Positions 45,398-57,008 of a stretch of 64,000 bases of DNA are shown here, in pieces. The translations under genes and the position numbers were made by a program. How positions within the stretch are numbered: position 1 is the stretch's first letter; each line of letters opens with the position of its first letter. Source of the stretch: Acholoe squamosa (taxonomy: Eukaryota; Annelida; Polychaeta; Phyllodocida; Polynoidae); contig OX439044.1 in NCBI GenBank assembly GCA_949317995.1, positions 19,492,641 to 19,556,640 of the forward strand, in the 5' to 3' direction. The notes under the pieces are model-generated. The model worked only from the letters and a program-made list of their open reading frames with translations. It was not told where the DNA came from and ran no database searches.

Positions 45398-46125
45398 TAA
45401 CAGAGTAGTCAAAGCACTATGATCTGTACGTATGATAAATTTTCTTCCCCACAGGAACACATGCCACTTCTCAACAGCAAAAACACATACAAGAGCTTCA
45501 CGCTCTACAGCTGAGTAATTCCTTTCAGCTGCGGACAATGTCCGATATGCCCATGCGACAGTACTTTCTTTACCATTTACCACCAGACTAAGTACAGCAC
45601 CTAAACCATATGCAGAAGCATCACGTTATATAAACCTTGTCTGCTTTTGTATTGAATAATGCTAAAATACAATTTTGCTGTAACAGATTCTTGACACGGA
45701 CAAAGCTTTTCTGTGCACCCTCTGTCCACAAGAATTTCTCATTTCTCAACACAGCATGCATTGGTTCTACAACATCTGCAAAATGTGGAACGTAAATGGC
45801 AAAATGTCCAATCAAACCAAGAAAGGACTGGAGACACATTTTGTCTGTAGGCACCTTGGCCTCTACAACACTTTGAATTTGGGACTCATCCATCCGAATA
45901 CCATCCTTGGTAATTGTATGCCCAAGAAATTTAAGCGATTTTACCGAAACTTTTCTTCATTCAGTTGCACTTTGTATTTCCCCAATCTTGCATAGACATT
46001 TTAAGATTCTCATCATGTTCCTTTTGTGTTTTACCATACACAATAATATCATCAAGGTAACACTGTACACCTTTCAGACCACTTAGAATACAAGACATTA
46101 TCTTTTGGAATGCGGATGGAGCAGA
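45398..46125 (-). pseudogene. Gypsy-like RT C-terminus and RNase H
   Basis: Resumes after the LINE with SAPSAFQKIMSCIL and QCYLDDIIVYGKTQKEHDEN (YLDD catalytic motif). Then come FLGLIGHFAIYVPHFADVVE and, in another frame, WAYRTLSAAERNYSAVEREA and IIRTDHSALTTLL (RNase H region). At least two frameshifts. Confidence 0.88.
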
Positions 46126-47948
46126 TTTTTTGTTTGTTTGTTTAGTTTTACGTCCGGGGGCCATCGAGGAACTCAGACATTCAAGAATTTTAAACTATTC
46201 AATAGTAATGGTAGGCTGCAGGCCTACCTCGGGTTTGCGCATATGAGTGGGTGGGTGTGTGTGCGCGCGTGCATATATTTATGAGTCTGCTTGTAGCAGT
46301 GGGACATGGCTCGTAGCGGTGAAATACCACTCATGACTCAAGGCCCCTCTTTAACGTGCTGCCTCACGCAGGTAACATGTCGCAAACTGTAGACACATCA
46401 CCCGGTCGGTCACATTATCCTGACACCGACGGACCAGCCATTTTTCGATTTTTTTTTTTTATTTTTTTTTTTTTTTTTTTTATTAAATTATATGTATGTA
46501 TGATCTATATGTACTTATATAAGTTTGATTCTTTGAGGAAGTTCAGGAGTTCTTTTGTTTCTATTGTGTTGAAGACAGCTTTCAGTGTTGTTGCATTTTT
46601 AAGATATTTTCTTCTGTTGCTTGCAGTCCTTAGACAGTTGAGCAAGATATGCTTAACTGTGAGTTCAGTCTTGCATTCTTGGCACATTGGTTGGGCTTCA
46701 CGTTTCAGATGGTGTTCGTGTGTAAGCCTTGTGTGGCCAATTCGTAGACGTGTTAGTTTCACTTCGTCTGATCTGGATAGTTTTCTTTTTTCACCCTTTC
46801 CTTTCAGTTGAGGCTGAATGGAGTGTAGCTTGTTCTCATGCTGCTTCTTCCAGTCAGCTTGCCATTTCAGTTTCACATATTTCTTGATGGTTGATGTCAG
46901 GTCCGTGTGTGGGATTGGCACTTCTCGAGGTGTCAGTTTCAGTGCTGACTTTGCTGCTTCATCTGCTGCCTCGTTTCCGTCTATGCCAATATGGCTCGGC
47001 AGCCAGCAGAAAACCACATCTTTCTTTGCTTTCTCAAGGTTGTTGGTTTTGTCCCTGATATCTTGTATCAAAGGATTGTTTGGTTCATATTGGTTCATTG
47101 CTTCAAGGCATGACTTGGAGTCTGACAGAGCAATGAATTTCTGGTGAGTTGATATCTTGGCATATTCTAGAGCATGTAGCAAGGCGCTAGCCTCTGCCGT
47201 GAAAATGCTGGCTTTGGGATGGAGGCCTCTTTTCAGGTTGCCATATGGCGTGTGTACTCCATAGCCTACTTTGTCACCCTCCTTAGAACCATCTGTGAAC
47301 ACCGCCAGGTGTTCACTATGGTCTTTTTCTATCCCATGGAGTTGATCTTTAAAGGTCACTGAGTCTGTTTCTGCCTTTTTGTTTTTGCACAGGGTGAAGA
47401 TGATCTTTGGTTTCATTTGTAGCCATGGGGGATTATCGGGTGGTTTTATCTCCCTGGTTTTGATCACATCTATTTTTGCTGCTTTCATAGGTCTTTTCAC
47501 TCTGTACGAGTATGGTTGGGTCATGTTCGGTTTTTTCCTGTACACTGAATTGTTTTCAGTGAACAGTGTCTCATATGTTGGGTTTCTTTTATTTGATCTT
47601 ACTTTAACTGCGTACTGCATAGACAGCATTTCTCGCCTAAGCTCAAGGGGGGCGATGTTTGCCTCCACCTCTAGACTTTTTCCTGGAGATGTACGGAATG
47701 CCCCCAGGCATAATCTCAGTCCCTGGTTCTGGATAGGCTTCAACCTGTCCAAGTAGCTGGGGCAAGCTGATCCATATACGATAGAGCCATAGTCTAGTCT
47801 TGACTGGATGTAGGCCCTGTATAAGATCAGTAATGTTTCTTTGTCGGCACCCCAGTCGGTGTGGGAAAGCACTTTCAGGAGATTCATGGCTTTTTCACAT
47901 TTCCTCCTCAAGTATTCGATGTGTGGTTTGAAGTTGAGTAGTCTGTCA
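46126..47948 (-). mobile_element. LINE with RNase H domain inserted into the Gypsy-like element
   Basis: A 1,823-bp insert flanked by direct GATGGAGCAGA at 46115-46125 and 47949-47959. On the minus strand it is 5'-truncated in the RT C-terminus, has an RNase H domain, then a 3' UTR ending in the GAATGTCTGAGTTCCTCGAT tail and CAAA repeats. Confidence 0.93.
46505..47948 (-). CDS. LINE ORF2 C-terminal part: RT end, RNase H, zinc knuckle (5'-truncated)
   Basis: The frame is open over about 480 residues. The RT C-terminal region shows YRAYIQSRLDYGSIVYGSA. A full RNase H follows: HLAVFTDGSKEGDKVGYGVH (first Asp), IFTAEASALLHALEYA (Glu), FIALSDSKSCLEAM (Asp) and VVFCWLPSHIGIDGNEAADE (His and last Asp). 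Then TRLRIGHTRLTHEHHLK and a CQEC...HILLNC Cys/His motif. RNase H in ORF2 is typical of I/Jockey-group LINEs. Its frame fuses by chance with the upstream Gypsy frame. Confidence 0.92.
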
Positions 47949-48211
47949 GATGGAGCAGAAGAAAAACCAAAACAGACTCTTTTGTATCTGTACAAACCAT
48001 CATGTGTAATGAATGCAGTCATGTCTTGTGAATCAGGATGAAGTTCAACCTGATGGTAGGCACTTTTCATATCAAGTTGTGTAAACACATTTGCACCATG
48101 CAACTCACATAGCAATTCATCGCCATTGGGTTTGTATGCAACTACAATAGGAGAAACCCATCTTGAAGCATCTTTCTTTTCAATAACACCTTGAGCTTCT
48201 AGCTCTTGCAA
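47949..48211 (-). pseudogene. Gypsy-like reverse transcriptase, N-terminal part
   Basis: LEAQGVIEKKDASRWVSPIV, FTQLDMKSAYHQVELHPDSQ and RYKRVCFGFSSAPS are Gypsy RT motifs. The usual segment between PNGD and the LDMKSAYHQ motif is shortened. The frame is cut by LINE insertion at 47949. Confidence 0.88.
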
Positions 48212-48350
48212 CTTTTTAGAACTTTGTCTCTAACAGTAAGAGGAAATCTATGGAGTTTCTGTTGAACAGGTGGAACAGTGTTATCTACTTTCACTCTGTG
48301 TTGAAACCCTTTAATTGTGTTCAGTAACTCACTTTGTACCACACTAACAG

Positions 48351-48896
48351 TCAGTGTCTTGCCTTGAATACACAAATGAATAGACCTAGTAAACATCTAC
48401 CCTTTTTCACAACCAAAAATTTGATAAGAGCAGACCTGTCCTTGAACCTTACCTTAGCTGTATGCGTACCCACCACTGGAAGACTATCCTTTGTATAGGA
48501 TTTCAGTGCATCATCTTCACCTGGTGGTTCCAAAGATTCATCTACAAAGTATTTCTGAAATGTATACAAGTCAAGAATAGACCTATCTGCTAGACTATCT
48601 AAATGCAATTGAAACTGTATACCATTTACATGAAACTCATATTGTACATGTTTAAGTCTTCTGGTTGTAGTGTCAGTAGACAAAACCTGAAAACCAATAG
48701 GATCATCTGTACTAGTATAGTCTGAATATCCTACTTCTTGTAACATCTTTTGAGTACAAACATTCTTGAAATGACCTATTTTCTTGCAGTTCAAACATGT
48801 TTTCCCTATTGCAGGACAATGCTTAAAGTTTGCTTTATGGTCCTTAGAACTACACCTGTAACAGAAATACTTTGGCTTCCCAGAAGCAGTTTTCAT
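48351..48896 (-). pseudogene. Gypsy-like gag zinc knuckles and protease-like region
   Basis: CYRCSSKDHKANFKHC and CLNCKKIGHFKNVC are two retroelement-type zinc knuckles, which bind element RNA. About 90 residues later, LHLDSLADRSIL sits where the aspartic protease motif (DTGAD-like) is expected; the Thr/Ser-Gly pair is replaced by Ser-Leu, so protease activity is doubtful. The frame changes near 48390 toward the next segment. Confidence 0.8.
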
Positions 48897-48897
48897 T

Positions 48898-51227
48898 GTA
48901 GTGGAGTCATTATGTGAAATGGTTTGGCACTTTCGGCAGAAAGCATGAAATTTAGGTTACAGGGGTTTTTGGGTATGCTAAATCTAAGTCCAAGTGGATA
49001 CATCAATTTTTATGAAGGTTTCTACTATTAATGTGGTATGAGAAATATGTAGTATAAAAGCACTGTTTAATTCTTGATAAATACAAATTAATTGTATTGT
49101 AAAATGTTCTAACACGATAAATAAGGTAGATAAACTATAAAATATACATTCATTCATATGGAGTCTAGATGATCAATAATGATGATTTGCATAAAATCTA
49201 CATAATTTGGATATCATATTCAAGTAACAACACATTAACTATTTTAGCAGTCTCAGGCATTGTGCATACACTTTTACCCTGACTGCAATTTTAGTTCATT
49301 GATCAGAGGTCTTAAGTTGTGATTTCAGTCATTTGCATTGTGCCTAGTTAGTATAATTTATGCAAAATTGTAGAATGGTTGAGTACAGACTTCATCAGAG
49401 GCCGAGATCAGAGGTCTGCATGGTGATAGTACCTATGCATGGTGATTTTGTTATGGCAGTATTGTTAATGTCAAAGTGACATAAAAAATCAACATTGCCA
49501 TGTGTTTACAATTCTGCAATTGTCCATATGAAATATATGATTCCAGAGACTAATCTATGCTAAGTATGGCATCACAGGCATTTTCTTTTCCTAAATTGGA
49601 TTCGACTATGTCATGGAGGACAAGTATTTCATTCTTTGCTAGCCACAGTGTCAAACACTAATGTGTGACCTTGACCTTTGGAACCAATCACTTTCATATT
49701 GTGACGCATACTTTTTTTTCATTTTCCTACAATCTAGTTAAAACAAATAAAACATTGATTATCTCTCTGTTTGTCTATATGCACAAGACAGATGTCATGA
49801 TAGTAATGGCCTTGACCTTGACCTGTGCTAGGTGAAGGTCATTTAATTGAATATATGGACTGCAATTGCTGTTGCAAAAGATAGCTTAGGTTGTGTTCCA
49901 TGTATTCTGACAGTGAATCTTAGGAAAATCTGCAGTATTTAACCTTTGCCCTTTGACCCATGACCTATGAAATCTTGAATATCGTTAAATAATGTGCTAT
50001 ACTATTCTAGTATGAGAATATATAGAGAAAAATGTGATTTAAAAGTGAAATAATTTTTTTCAAATTAAATGATATTTCACTACTTTTTTTTCAATTCTCT
50101 TTTGCTAAGTTTGTCCCCAAGTTTATTTGTACACACCACAAATGTGCATGATTAGAGCTTTCCAGTGGTACCAATTGTATTCTAGCCTTTTTTTGGTGAC
50201 TGGTGGTCTCAGAAATAAGGCCCCTAGCAGCCCACTGCTGCACCATTATAAGTCCAGGCCTGGGTGGAGATCCTAGAGGACATCCTTTTGGTGGGGGGGG
50301 GGGGGGTGTCAGGACCCCCAGAGCCACCCCTCCCCCTCTGGATACAACCCTGTAGACAATTCCATCTGTCCTGCCACGATCAGTTTTGCATACAGGTTTA
50401 GGCTGATACTTGACTGGCTAAATACTTACCTCTTTGTTATATGCAAATTCGGTCATTATCATTGGTGTTACAATTGAAATGTTATATTATTTACTAATAT
50501 GTTTAATTCTATGTATGATGTATGATTTCCATGGGTCAGTTTTGCCAATTAAACTATTGCATAAAAGATAAAAGGTTTTTCACAGAATTATTCCATCTTC
50601 CATACATGTTCAACTTCAATTTTAAAGGGCAAACACTCCTCAAAATTCATGTATCCACTTAGATCTTAGTTCAGTCTTGTCTCAAGACCCTGTATGCAAA
50701 GTTTCATGATTTCCGCCACATGTGCTTAAAACACCTGGAAGATGTTACATAATGACTGCACTATTGTCTTTTTAGGCTTTGTAGTCTTATCCTGTTGAAG
50801 TTCTTGTATCTCTGCTTACCTTGTACCTCAGTGTAGTGAGCAAAACAGTGCACTGTAACAGTGTCAATTTGTAGTTCAGTGTACAGGCACTCAGCAGTAG
50901 AATCTAGGTCAGTGCACACTGGCCCAGAAGGTTCCAGAAGGATGCAGTCCTTGTAATGGCAGCTAGCTCACGCACACAAAATACCAAAATTTCCATTAAC
51001 TCACCCCCTTTTGTAGAATCCTGGTAGTCCTCCGGTGTCTTTGATCCCATCCTCGTCGCCAGTTTGAGGTAGGCCAGTAAATGAGACACAGGGTGAGCTG
51101 GAAATGAGATATTTATTTGTTTTGCTCCTATACACTTTTAATCCAATATGGCTGCCTGAATGCTTCTCCTTTAACCCACAAGGTGGTAGTAGTATAGCTA
51201 GTACAAATCAGGTGGCCACCACAGTGG
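48898..51227. other. Unassigned stretch beside the Gypsy-like element
   Basis: Probably includes decayed gag or flank. TGACCTTGACCT-type words occur at 49668-49678 and 49806-49824. A G-run lies near 50290. No gene recognised. Confidence 0.45.
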
Positions 51228-51857
51228 GTATGTAAAGTTCAAGTACTGGTAATTAGCCTGACAACTTCATGTAACAAATCAGTTCCTGACTATCAGACTG
51301 ATGTCTGCATAACAGTATAGTGACAGTGGTCTTATTAGGTTATGTTACTAACAACTAGACTGTTAGTATTGGAACCCCTCATTGTAATTGCTTTCTATAT
51401 TAGATTGCCAGAGAGCTCATTGTTTGCATTTGTAAAATCCCTTATTCAGATGTATTCGAAATAATGTATTTGAGCTTTTCAGCCATATTCATAGATCAAA
51501 TTTTGAATTGTTTTTGTGCTATGTTTATGATGTTTCATTGACAAAAAATCTTGCAAGAGTCGACTTTTCACTATGTTGTCACAGTTCAGTCATTTTTGAG
51601 TCTCGCTCTATACATGTATCAAAGTTTATGATATACCAAACCATGAGTTTGCTTGTTGTGATTTGCCTTGTTATGGATTGTGCTGTTTATATAATAATTT
51701 GATCTAAAGTTTTTGCAGTATAGATTTTGAAGGGATAATGGTACTTCCATTGACATATCCATAGGTAAACTGTTGATAGAATTAGTCTACTCAGATCGAT
51801 GTACACCTGCAATGAAAGTATTCATAAATTGTGGCTATAACTGGAGGAGTGACAATA
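51228..51857. repeat. Segmental duplicate of 25425-26030
   Basis: Matches with scattered changes (GCCTGACAACTTCATGTAAC, AGATTGCCAGAGAGCTCATT) and stops abruptly after GGAGTGACAATA. The expected continuation (26031 onward) is not found later in the window. Confidence 0.88.
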
Positions 51858-54270
51858 GTAGTATATAGTGTATCGGAACGGGACTATAGCTAACTACAGG
51901 ATATTACTCACCCAAGATGCAGCCAATCAGAGGCCTCCCTTTTGGTGGGAAAATCAAAAAGGGGTCATGTGACCTAGACCCCCCGTTGTGTGGCCCCAAA
52001 ATGGACCAATCAGAACCGCTGTGGGGCGGGGGGTCTGATGGGTGAGCTGGATGGGGGGGGGATCCCCACATAAGCGTCTTTATGGTTGAACGCCATGTTA
52101 CCCGGCGTGTGTGTAAGGGGTACCTGCCATCCCCACATAAGTGTAATGGTATCTTCCAAACGCTACTGACATTTGGGTATAACCTCGGGACGGTCCTAAG
52201 TTATATGCTTGTGGGGGTGGCCGGTGGTCGATGAGGTGGGACGGTGGTTTCCATCATGAACCGAAGCCGGCCATGTTGGATTGGTAAGTCGAAATTTTAC
52301 CTACCATTGACTATGTATGGGGCCCTCTCAGCCAGGTTGAGTTTAAACATATATAGATAGTTGGGGTGCTGGGCTTCTTGGGGTTCAGCGGAGCCAACTT
52401 AGTGGGCTCGATTCGCTTTATCGCCGTTTGGGCCCGAGCCTTTCTATCTGGTATGCTCTCCTGGATTGGGGGACGATGCCGGGGCCAGACTTGCCGAGCA
52501 TTCACTATCACAGCGTGGGGATGCCTGTTCTATAAATAGAGTAGGTGTTTCCCCCGTTGTTATCGTTACGGGTATACTGACAAATGGAGTTTGTTTTGAT
52601 TTTGCCAGTGCACATGTACTCTCCTGCAATAGTGATCCATACGAGTTTTGATTTTTGGGGGGGAATAGGGCTTGGGTGGTTGAGTAGAGGGGGGGGGCTT
52701 AGTTTTGTGTGAGAGAAAAAGGTGGGGTGTGAGGCGCAGTGTGTTCCGGGAATTTTGGGTTGGAAAATGAAAAAATTTATACAAATTTTGGGGGGTCTGC
52801 TTGTTTCGGGGTGGTGTGTTTGTTGATAGGACACTCGTAGGCGTAATTCTTAAATAGACTAGTTTGTTAGGTTAATCTATGGCTAGTAATTGATGTATTT
52901 TTACCCTGACTCTTTTGTAAGAGGTTTAGTGACTAGTGAGCTAAGATGGTTCAATACAGTGGTGGGGGCGTTTGGCCGGACAAATTGAGCGAATTCAAAC
53001 CTTCAAAGATTGATAGCTGTGACCAAACAGATCCATAGCCTTGCTCCTATTGCCATGTGGGCCTAGAAGGCTATGGATGGTCCCCCCTGGGTTGAGTCCA
53101 TATGACTTTGGTGCCTCAAGGCTAATAGACAATTTTAAATTGATCGTTAGTCTAAGGTAGGATAGGTTGTGTGTGGGGTGGGTGAGGTGGATGGGGTGTT
53201 GCCAAAAGGATGATAAGTAAGATCTAAAGTGGTCAGGCCGTCGTAGAAAAGCATGAAGTGGACTGTGAATTCAACTATCACATTTTACAAAGCACTCTGA
53301 GTGCACACTACCATTGGCATGTAATGGGTATCTGGGTAACATGATGGCATAATCCATCATTGTCATGCTAGAACGATTGATGACGCTACTAAATGGACAC
53401 ATAAGACAAATCCTACCTGGGCTGGTTGCATGGCAGCCTCGGCATTTGGCCGTGGTCTCCGGATACTTGCTCCATGTGGTGACTGGGTTTGGTAAGTTTG
53501 GTGTGTTGTTTGGGAAGTGGATAAGATTGGGGTGGGAGAGGCCTATAAGCACTTCATGAGGTTGGCTAATTCCTCATTACATGCCTCCCGATGAGGTATG
53601 TCTCACCCATATATGGCGCGGGGCTTAGCTATTGGTTGGTTTGCATATAACCTTAAATTTAATAAATTTAATAAATTTAAGGGACCTTGGCCGAGGTACC
53701 GATGATCATAGGATGATCTGAATATTGTAGTATGAATTGGGGGGGTGGGTAATGGCTGTGACGCTGAAATTAGTCAGCTTACCAGGGGTGCACTTGCTCC
53801 TGTTGTGTTAGGGAACTGTGCTGAATTATTTGATTAAGTGTCTCACCAAACATTCCAGTACCAATGGTAAACAGAGGTATAAACACGGATCAGGATGCAA
53901 GAGAGCTGCTCTCCTACAGTAGGCCGTCATTTGGTAATACCTTAGGGTATAGAGGAGCCCTGAGCTTGTAACAAACCGGCGCATGCATGTCCCAATTTAA
54001 TGGGACACAAACCGAGCGTACGCTGTGACCGTGGGTAATTTATGTGGCATGCCAACCAGATCATCCAGTTTACGGCTGCCTGAGCCTTTAGGAAATTAAA
54101 TAAAATTTTTGGCAATGTCACCCACTTAGTTTTGGTAGTAAGGTTTGTGTTGTGTTGCAGGGAATAATTGGAATTTGTGGAAAAATAAAACATAAAAAAA
54201 AGGTGAATTTGGTGGTTCTAATGAATACTCTCCATTGAAATAATATATGGGAAATGGAGAGGAAACATCT
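51858..54270. other. Unassigned block, left part
   Basis: Higher G content on the plus strand than its surroundings, with GGGGATCCCCACATAAG near 52058-52075 and a similar CCCCACATAAGTGT near 52133. Several short minus-strand frames exist (for example 53271-53552 with KCRGCHATSPGRICLMC), but none is convincing. AAATTTAATAAATTTAATAA lies near 53655. Confidence 0.4.
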
Positions 54271-54519
54271 ATTACACGAAGAAAATATGCCTATAGTGTC
54301 TGGGTGGTGTTATGTATGTCTGTTTCAAGGGTGGTAAGAAGGTTATTATGGGTGAGTTTGTTAGGAAATAATAGAGTGGGGTGTAGGGCTGGGGGTCTGT
54401 ACTCTGAATATAGACATTGTAGGATGCTTTTGGAGGAAAACGGGTCCTTATCAGCCAGTAACACTGTGAGTCTAAAGTTTCTAACATATTTTTAAAATAT
54501 GTGCTTGCTATTCTATCAA

Positions 54520-55118
54520 CCATTTCTGGCTAATAAAAACAGGGAGGCGCCAGAATCAACGAGAGCTCTATACAAGTGGTTGTCCATGTTTAACAGATAC
54601 TGCACTCTTAGTCAATTCTGTATCAACGAAAATGGCCTTACCTTGCTGTCCATATTGACCAGACTTGCTTTTAGGCTTCAGAATCGAGGTTTTCTGGCTG
54701 TAGTCCTCATATTCGTGCTCTTCATCGTTAGTGCAAGAGTCCTGGAGGTGTGAGAGTCAATTGAGTTAACTTCTGCTTCAGTAGTAGGAACAGGAGTAGT
54801 GGTGGGCGGTCGTATGGTCGGGTCCTTTATGGTGGGGGCGGGGACTATAGGTGCTGTAGTTCCGTTCCCTGAATCCTAATCATTGCGACTGCTCCTGGGG
54901 CTGTCGCTGTCAGCGTCAGATTGTGGCGCTGTATAGCTTCTACTTGGTGTGGCAGGTGGGTATAACTGGATCATTTTGAAGGCGTCAGGTGATGAAGTTT
55001 GCCTCTGGAAGTGATGTGTAGTAGCACTTGTGGGGTGGTTGGGCGCGTCTAGCCCAGGTGATGTAAAGGTGCGTTGTTCTGAAGCTGGCTCCTTGGGTGA
55101 TGTCTCACTATTGCTCAT
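54520..55118 (-). pseudogene. Minus-strand ORF with gag-like Ser/Pro-rich start and protease-like motif, several breaks
   Basis: It begins at ATG 55116-55118 (MSNSETSPKEPASEQRTFTS) and runs as a Ser/Pro/Thr-rich chain. An in-frame TAG lies at about 54876-54878, after which the same frame continues (GNGTTAPIVPAPTIKDPTIR). A change of frame or a small intron near 54742 leads to EEHEYEDYSQKTSILKPKSK. In another frame, RALVDSGASLFLLA (DNA 54540-54569) matches the retropepsin-type active-site motif. This suggests an LTR-element gag-protease remnant, but no RT follows leftward, so the assignment is tentative. Confidence 0.45.
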
Positions 55119-55400
55119 GTTTAATGAGAGGTTGGTAGTGGGATATTCTTGGAGGGTTCATCCACCATCGTGTCAACGGACCGTTACAAGTGGTGAAGTG
55201 AATATACACGGAATCCAGAGAAGTTCATTTGATCCTTTTATTGCATAGCTGACATGAGTGTTTCATAAAGATGGTAACAATGATAACACTCGCCAATATC
55301 CAAGCTCTGCCTCTGATCCTATAGCTCAACCTGTCGTAGGTTCTAGGTATAGGTGTAAGGTGTAAGTTGGGAGAGATGAGCTTAGAATAGATAGATTGTC

Positions 55401-55441
55401 AGCTGCTCAAGCTGCCTTTTATATTAAGGGCTTGAGCAGCT
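55401..55441. promoter_or_regulatory. Minus-strand TATA box inside an 11-bp inverted repeat
   Basis: AGCTGCTCAAG at 55401-55411 and its exact complement CTTGAGCAGCT at 55431-55441 bracket a 19-bp spacer that reads CTTAATATAAAAGGCAG on the minus strand. It lies about 300 bp upstream of the minus-strand ATG at 55118. A minus-strand AATAAA (near 55240) follows, as in a compact LTR-like promoter. Confidence 0.55.
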
Positions 55442-56940
55442 CACAGTATTGCGAAATGTTCTATACACGTGGTTCAATAGAATAGTAACACGTGTCATAA
55501 AGAGAGAGTGCCACCTGTGGGTAGATTATGTTAATGAGAATTGAGAGGAGATTGTGAAATATCCTCTCATTCCAAATATGGCACCACAGGTGGGTCGCAC
55601 TTCCTCCAGTAGGACTGTGTGGATGTAGATAAGGTTGGAATGTTATTACATCCGTGTACCTTATGTCACAGAGTTCCATGGGAGGGAGTAGGGTTGGTAA
55701 TAGCTTATGGATCCTGGTTTCTGTTGGGAACACAGGAGATTATTGAGTGTAGATCGTGGGCAGAGCTTAGGCTTTATATGGCGAAGAAATTAGTAAATAT
55801 GAAAATATTAATAATACCCAGAATGGTCCATTGACAGTAGATTCCCAATTTCCTCCAAGATCCAACTAGCTTCCTTCCTCTTTCATAAAGCAAATGGTCA
55901 CTGTATCCAAAATTCATCTCGCCCATGATACCTTCAGCATGTACACTCACTTCACATATGTCAGAGGAAGACAGGGAGGAGGGATTTTCTAAACTCATCT
56001 CATCTGCAAAAACTTCAGAAAGCACTCGATGAAGGTCGGTAGGCAGGCAGGAAGGCAGGCAGCTGGCGGGAAGGTGACATGGCGGTGCTGGTGATGGTGG
56101 AGAAAGTGGTAGCAGGAGCGGTAGTCGTAGTGGCCAACAGTGATATATCCTTTCAAGAGAAATCGGGGTGCTTTATATAGGGTGATTTAATCCTATTTCC
56201 AGCTGGATACTCCCCACCACCTTTACCTTTCTGTGTAGCGACTTATCAGCATGACCCTTTGGATCTGTCAAACAGGAGGAAAGACACTGTGACAAGTGTA
56301 TTTGGTGGGATTACGGGTGATTGCTTCCATTCTGTGTAGTGACTTATCTGTTGACATAAAACAGGTGGAAAGGTATTGTGATAACTGTATTTAGGTGGGA
56401 TTACAGGGAGTTAAAACCTGTGATAATTATCTTAATGCGCTTTACAGGTGTAAGGCAGGCTTGCCTGTTAAGGTATTATGAGATTCCTTAATTTCTACTC
56501 CTCTCCTTGTTAACAGGGGGTGTGTAAATGGGACCAACTACTCTTTGAATTTTTCTGATCCTATTCAGATGAACTTTCATCTGGATCCTCCTACGGTTTG
56601 TGGAGGGCAGGTGAAATCAGATTTATAGATACCCTACCGAGTGATCATAGGATAAGAGCTCTTTTCTAAAAGATATCAAAAGCCGACTTTGATCCTGCTG
56701 GAACACTTTTTCCTCTGGACCGCCTTCCCTTTGATGATCTAAGAGTGGAGTGAAGTTTTCTAATTTTTTTCTTTTTTTACATCCGGATTCTCCTATTGTT
56801 TATTTCCCCTGTGGAGGACAGGTGAAATAAGATTTATAGGAGTCCTACCAAGCGAGGGTCTCTGTGACTACAGGATTAGATCTCTTTTCTAAGAGACGTA
56901 AAAGCCACCTTTCATCTATTCAAACTGCAGTAAGGGGTTT
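55442..56940. promoter_or_regulatory. Repeat-rich divergent intergenic region
   Basis: Lies between the minus-strand ORF and the plus-strand gene. Holds an inverted pair CCACCTGTGG (55511) / CCACAGGTGG (55583). It also has a diverged tandem repeat of about 105 bp (TTCTGTGTAGYGACTTATC near 56230 and 56334) and another of about 205 bp (CATCYGGAT... GATTTATAG near 56578 and 56781). Tandem modules upstream of a TATA box resemble an enhancer layout; this is inference. Confidence 0.5.
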
Positions 56941-56952
56941 ATCTCCAGAGGA

Positions 56953-56960
56953 ATATATAA
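56953..56960 (+). promoter_or_regulatory. TATA box for the 57009 gene
   Basis: ATATATAA lies 49 bp before the ATG at 57009, followed by a short CT-rich leader (CACTCACTCTTTCTCTGCAA). The leader must be very short. Confidence 0.6.
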
Positions 56961-57008
56961 GGGAGGAAGAAAATTTCATTCACTCACTCTTTCTCTGCAA
57001 CCCTCACC

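Larger units (their letters stand above)
45082..48897 (-). mobile_element. Broken Ty3/Gypsy-like LTR retroelement (no integrase or LTRs seen)
   Basis: On the minus strand, from right to left: two CCHC knuckles, a protease-like region, reverse transcriptase, RNase H. Integrase is absent because homology ends at about 45082, where duplicated host DNA begins. Several frame changes make it inactive. It is split by a LINE (46126-47948) and a 54-bp tail insertion (45341-45394). I found no paired LTRs, so its true ends are unknown. Confidence 0.85.

Noticed and set aside
55180-55200. TGGTGGATGAACCCTCC (minus strand) as an LTR-element primer binding site
   Set aside because: It does not clearly match a tRNA 3' end with T-stem order, and no second LTR was found.
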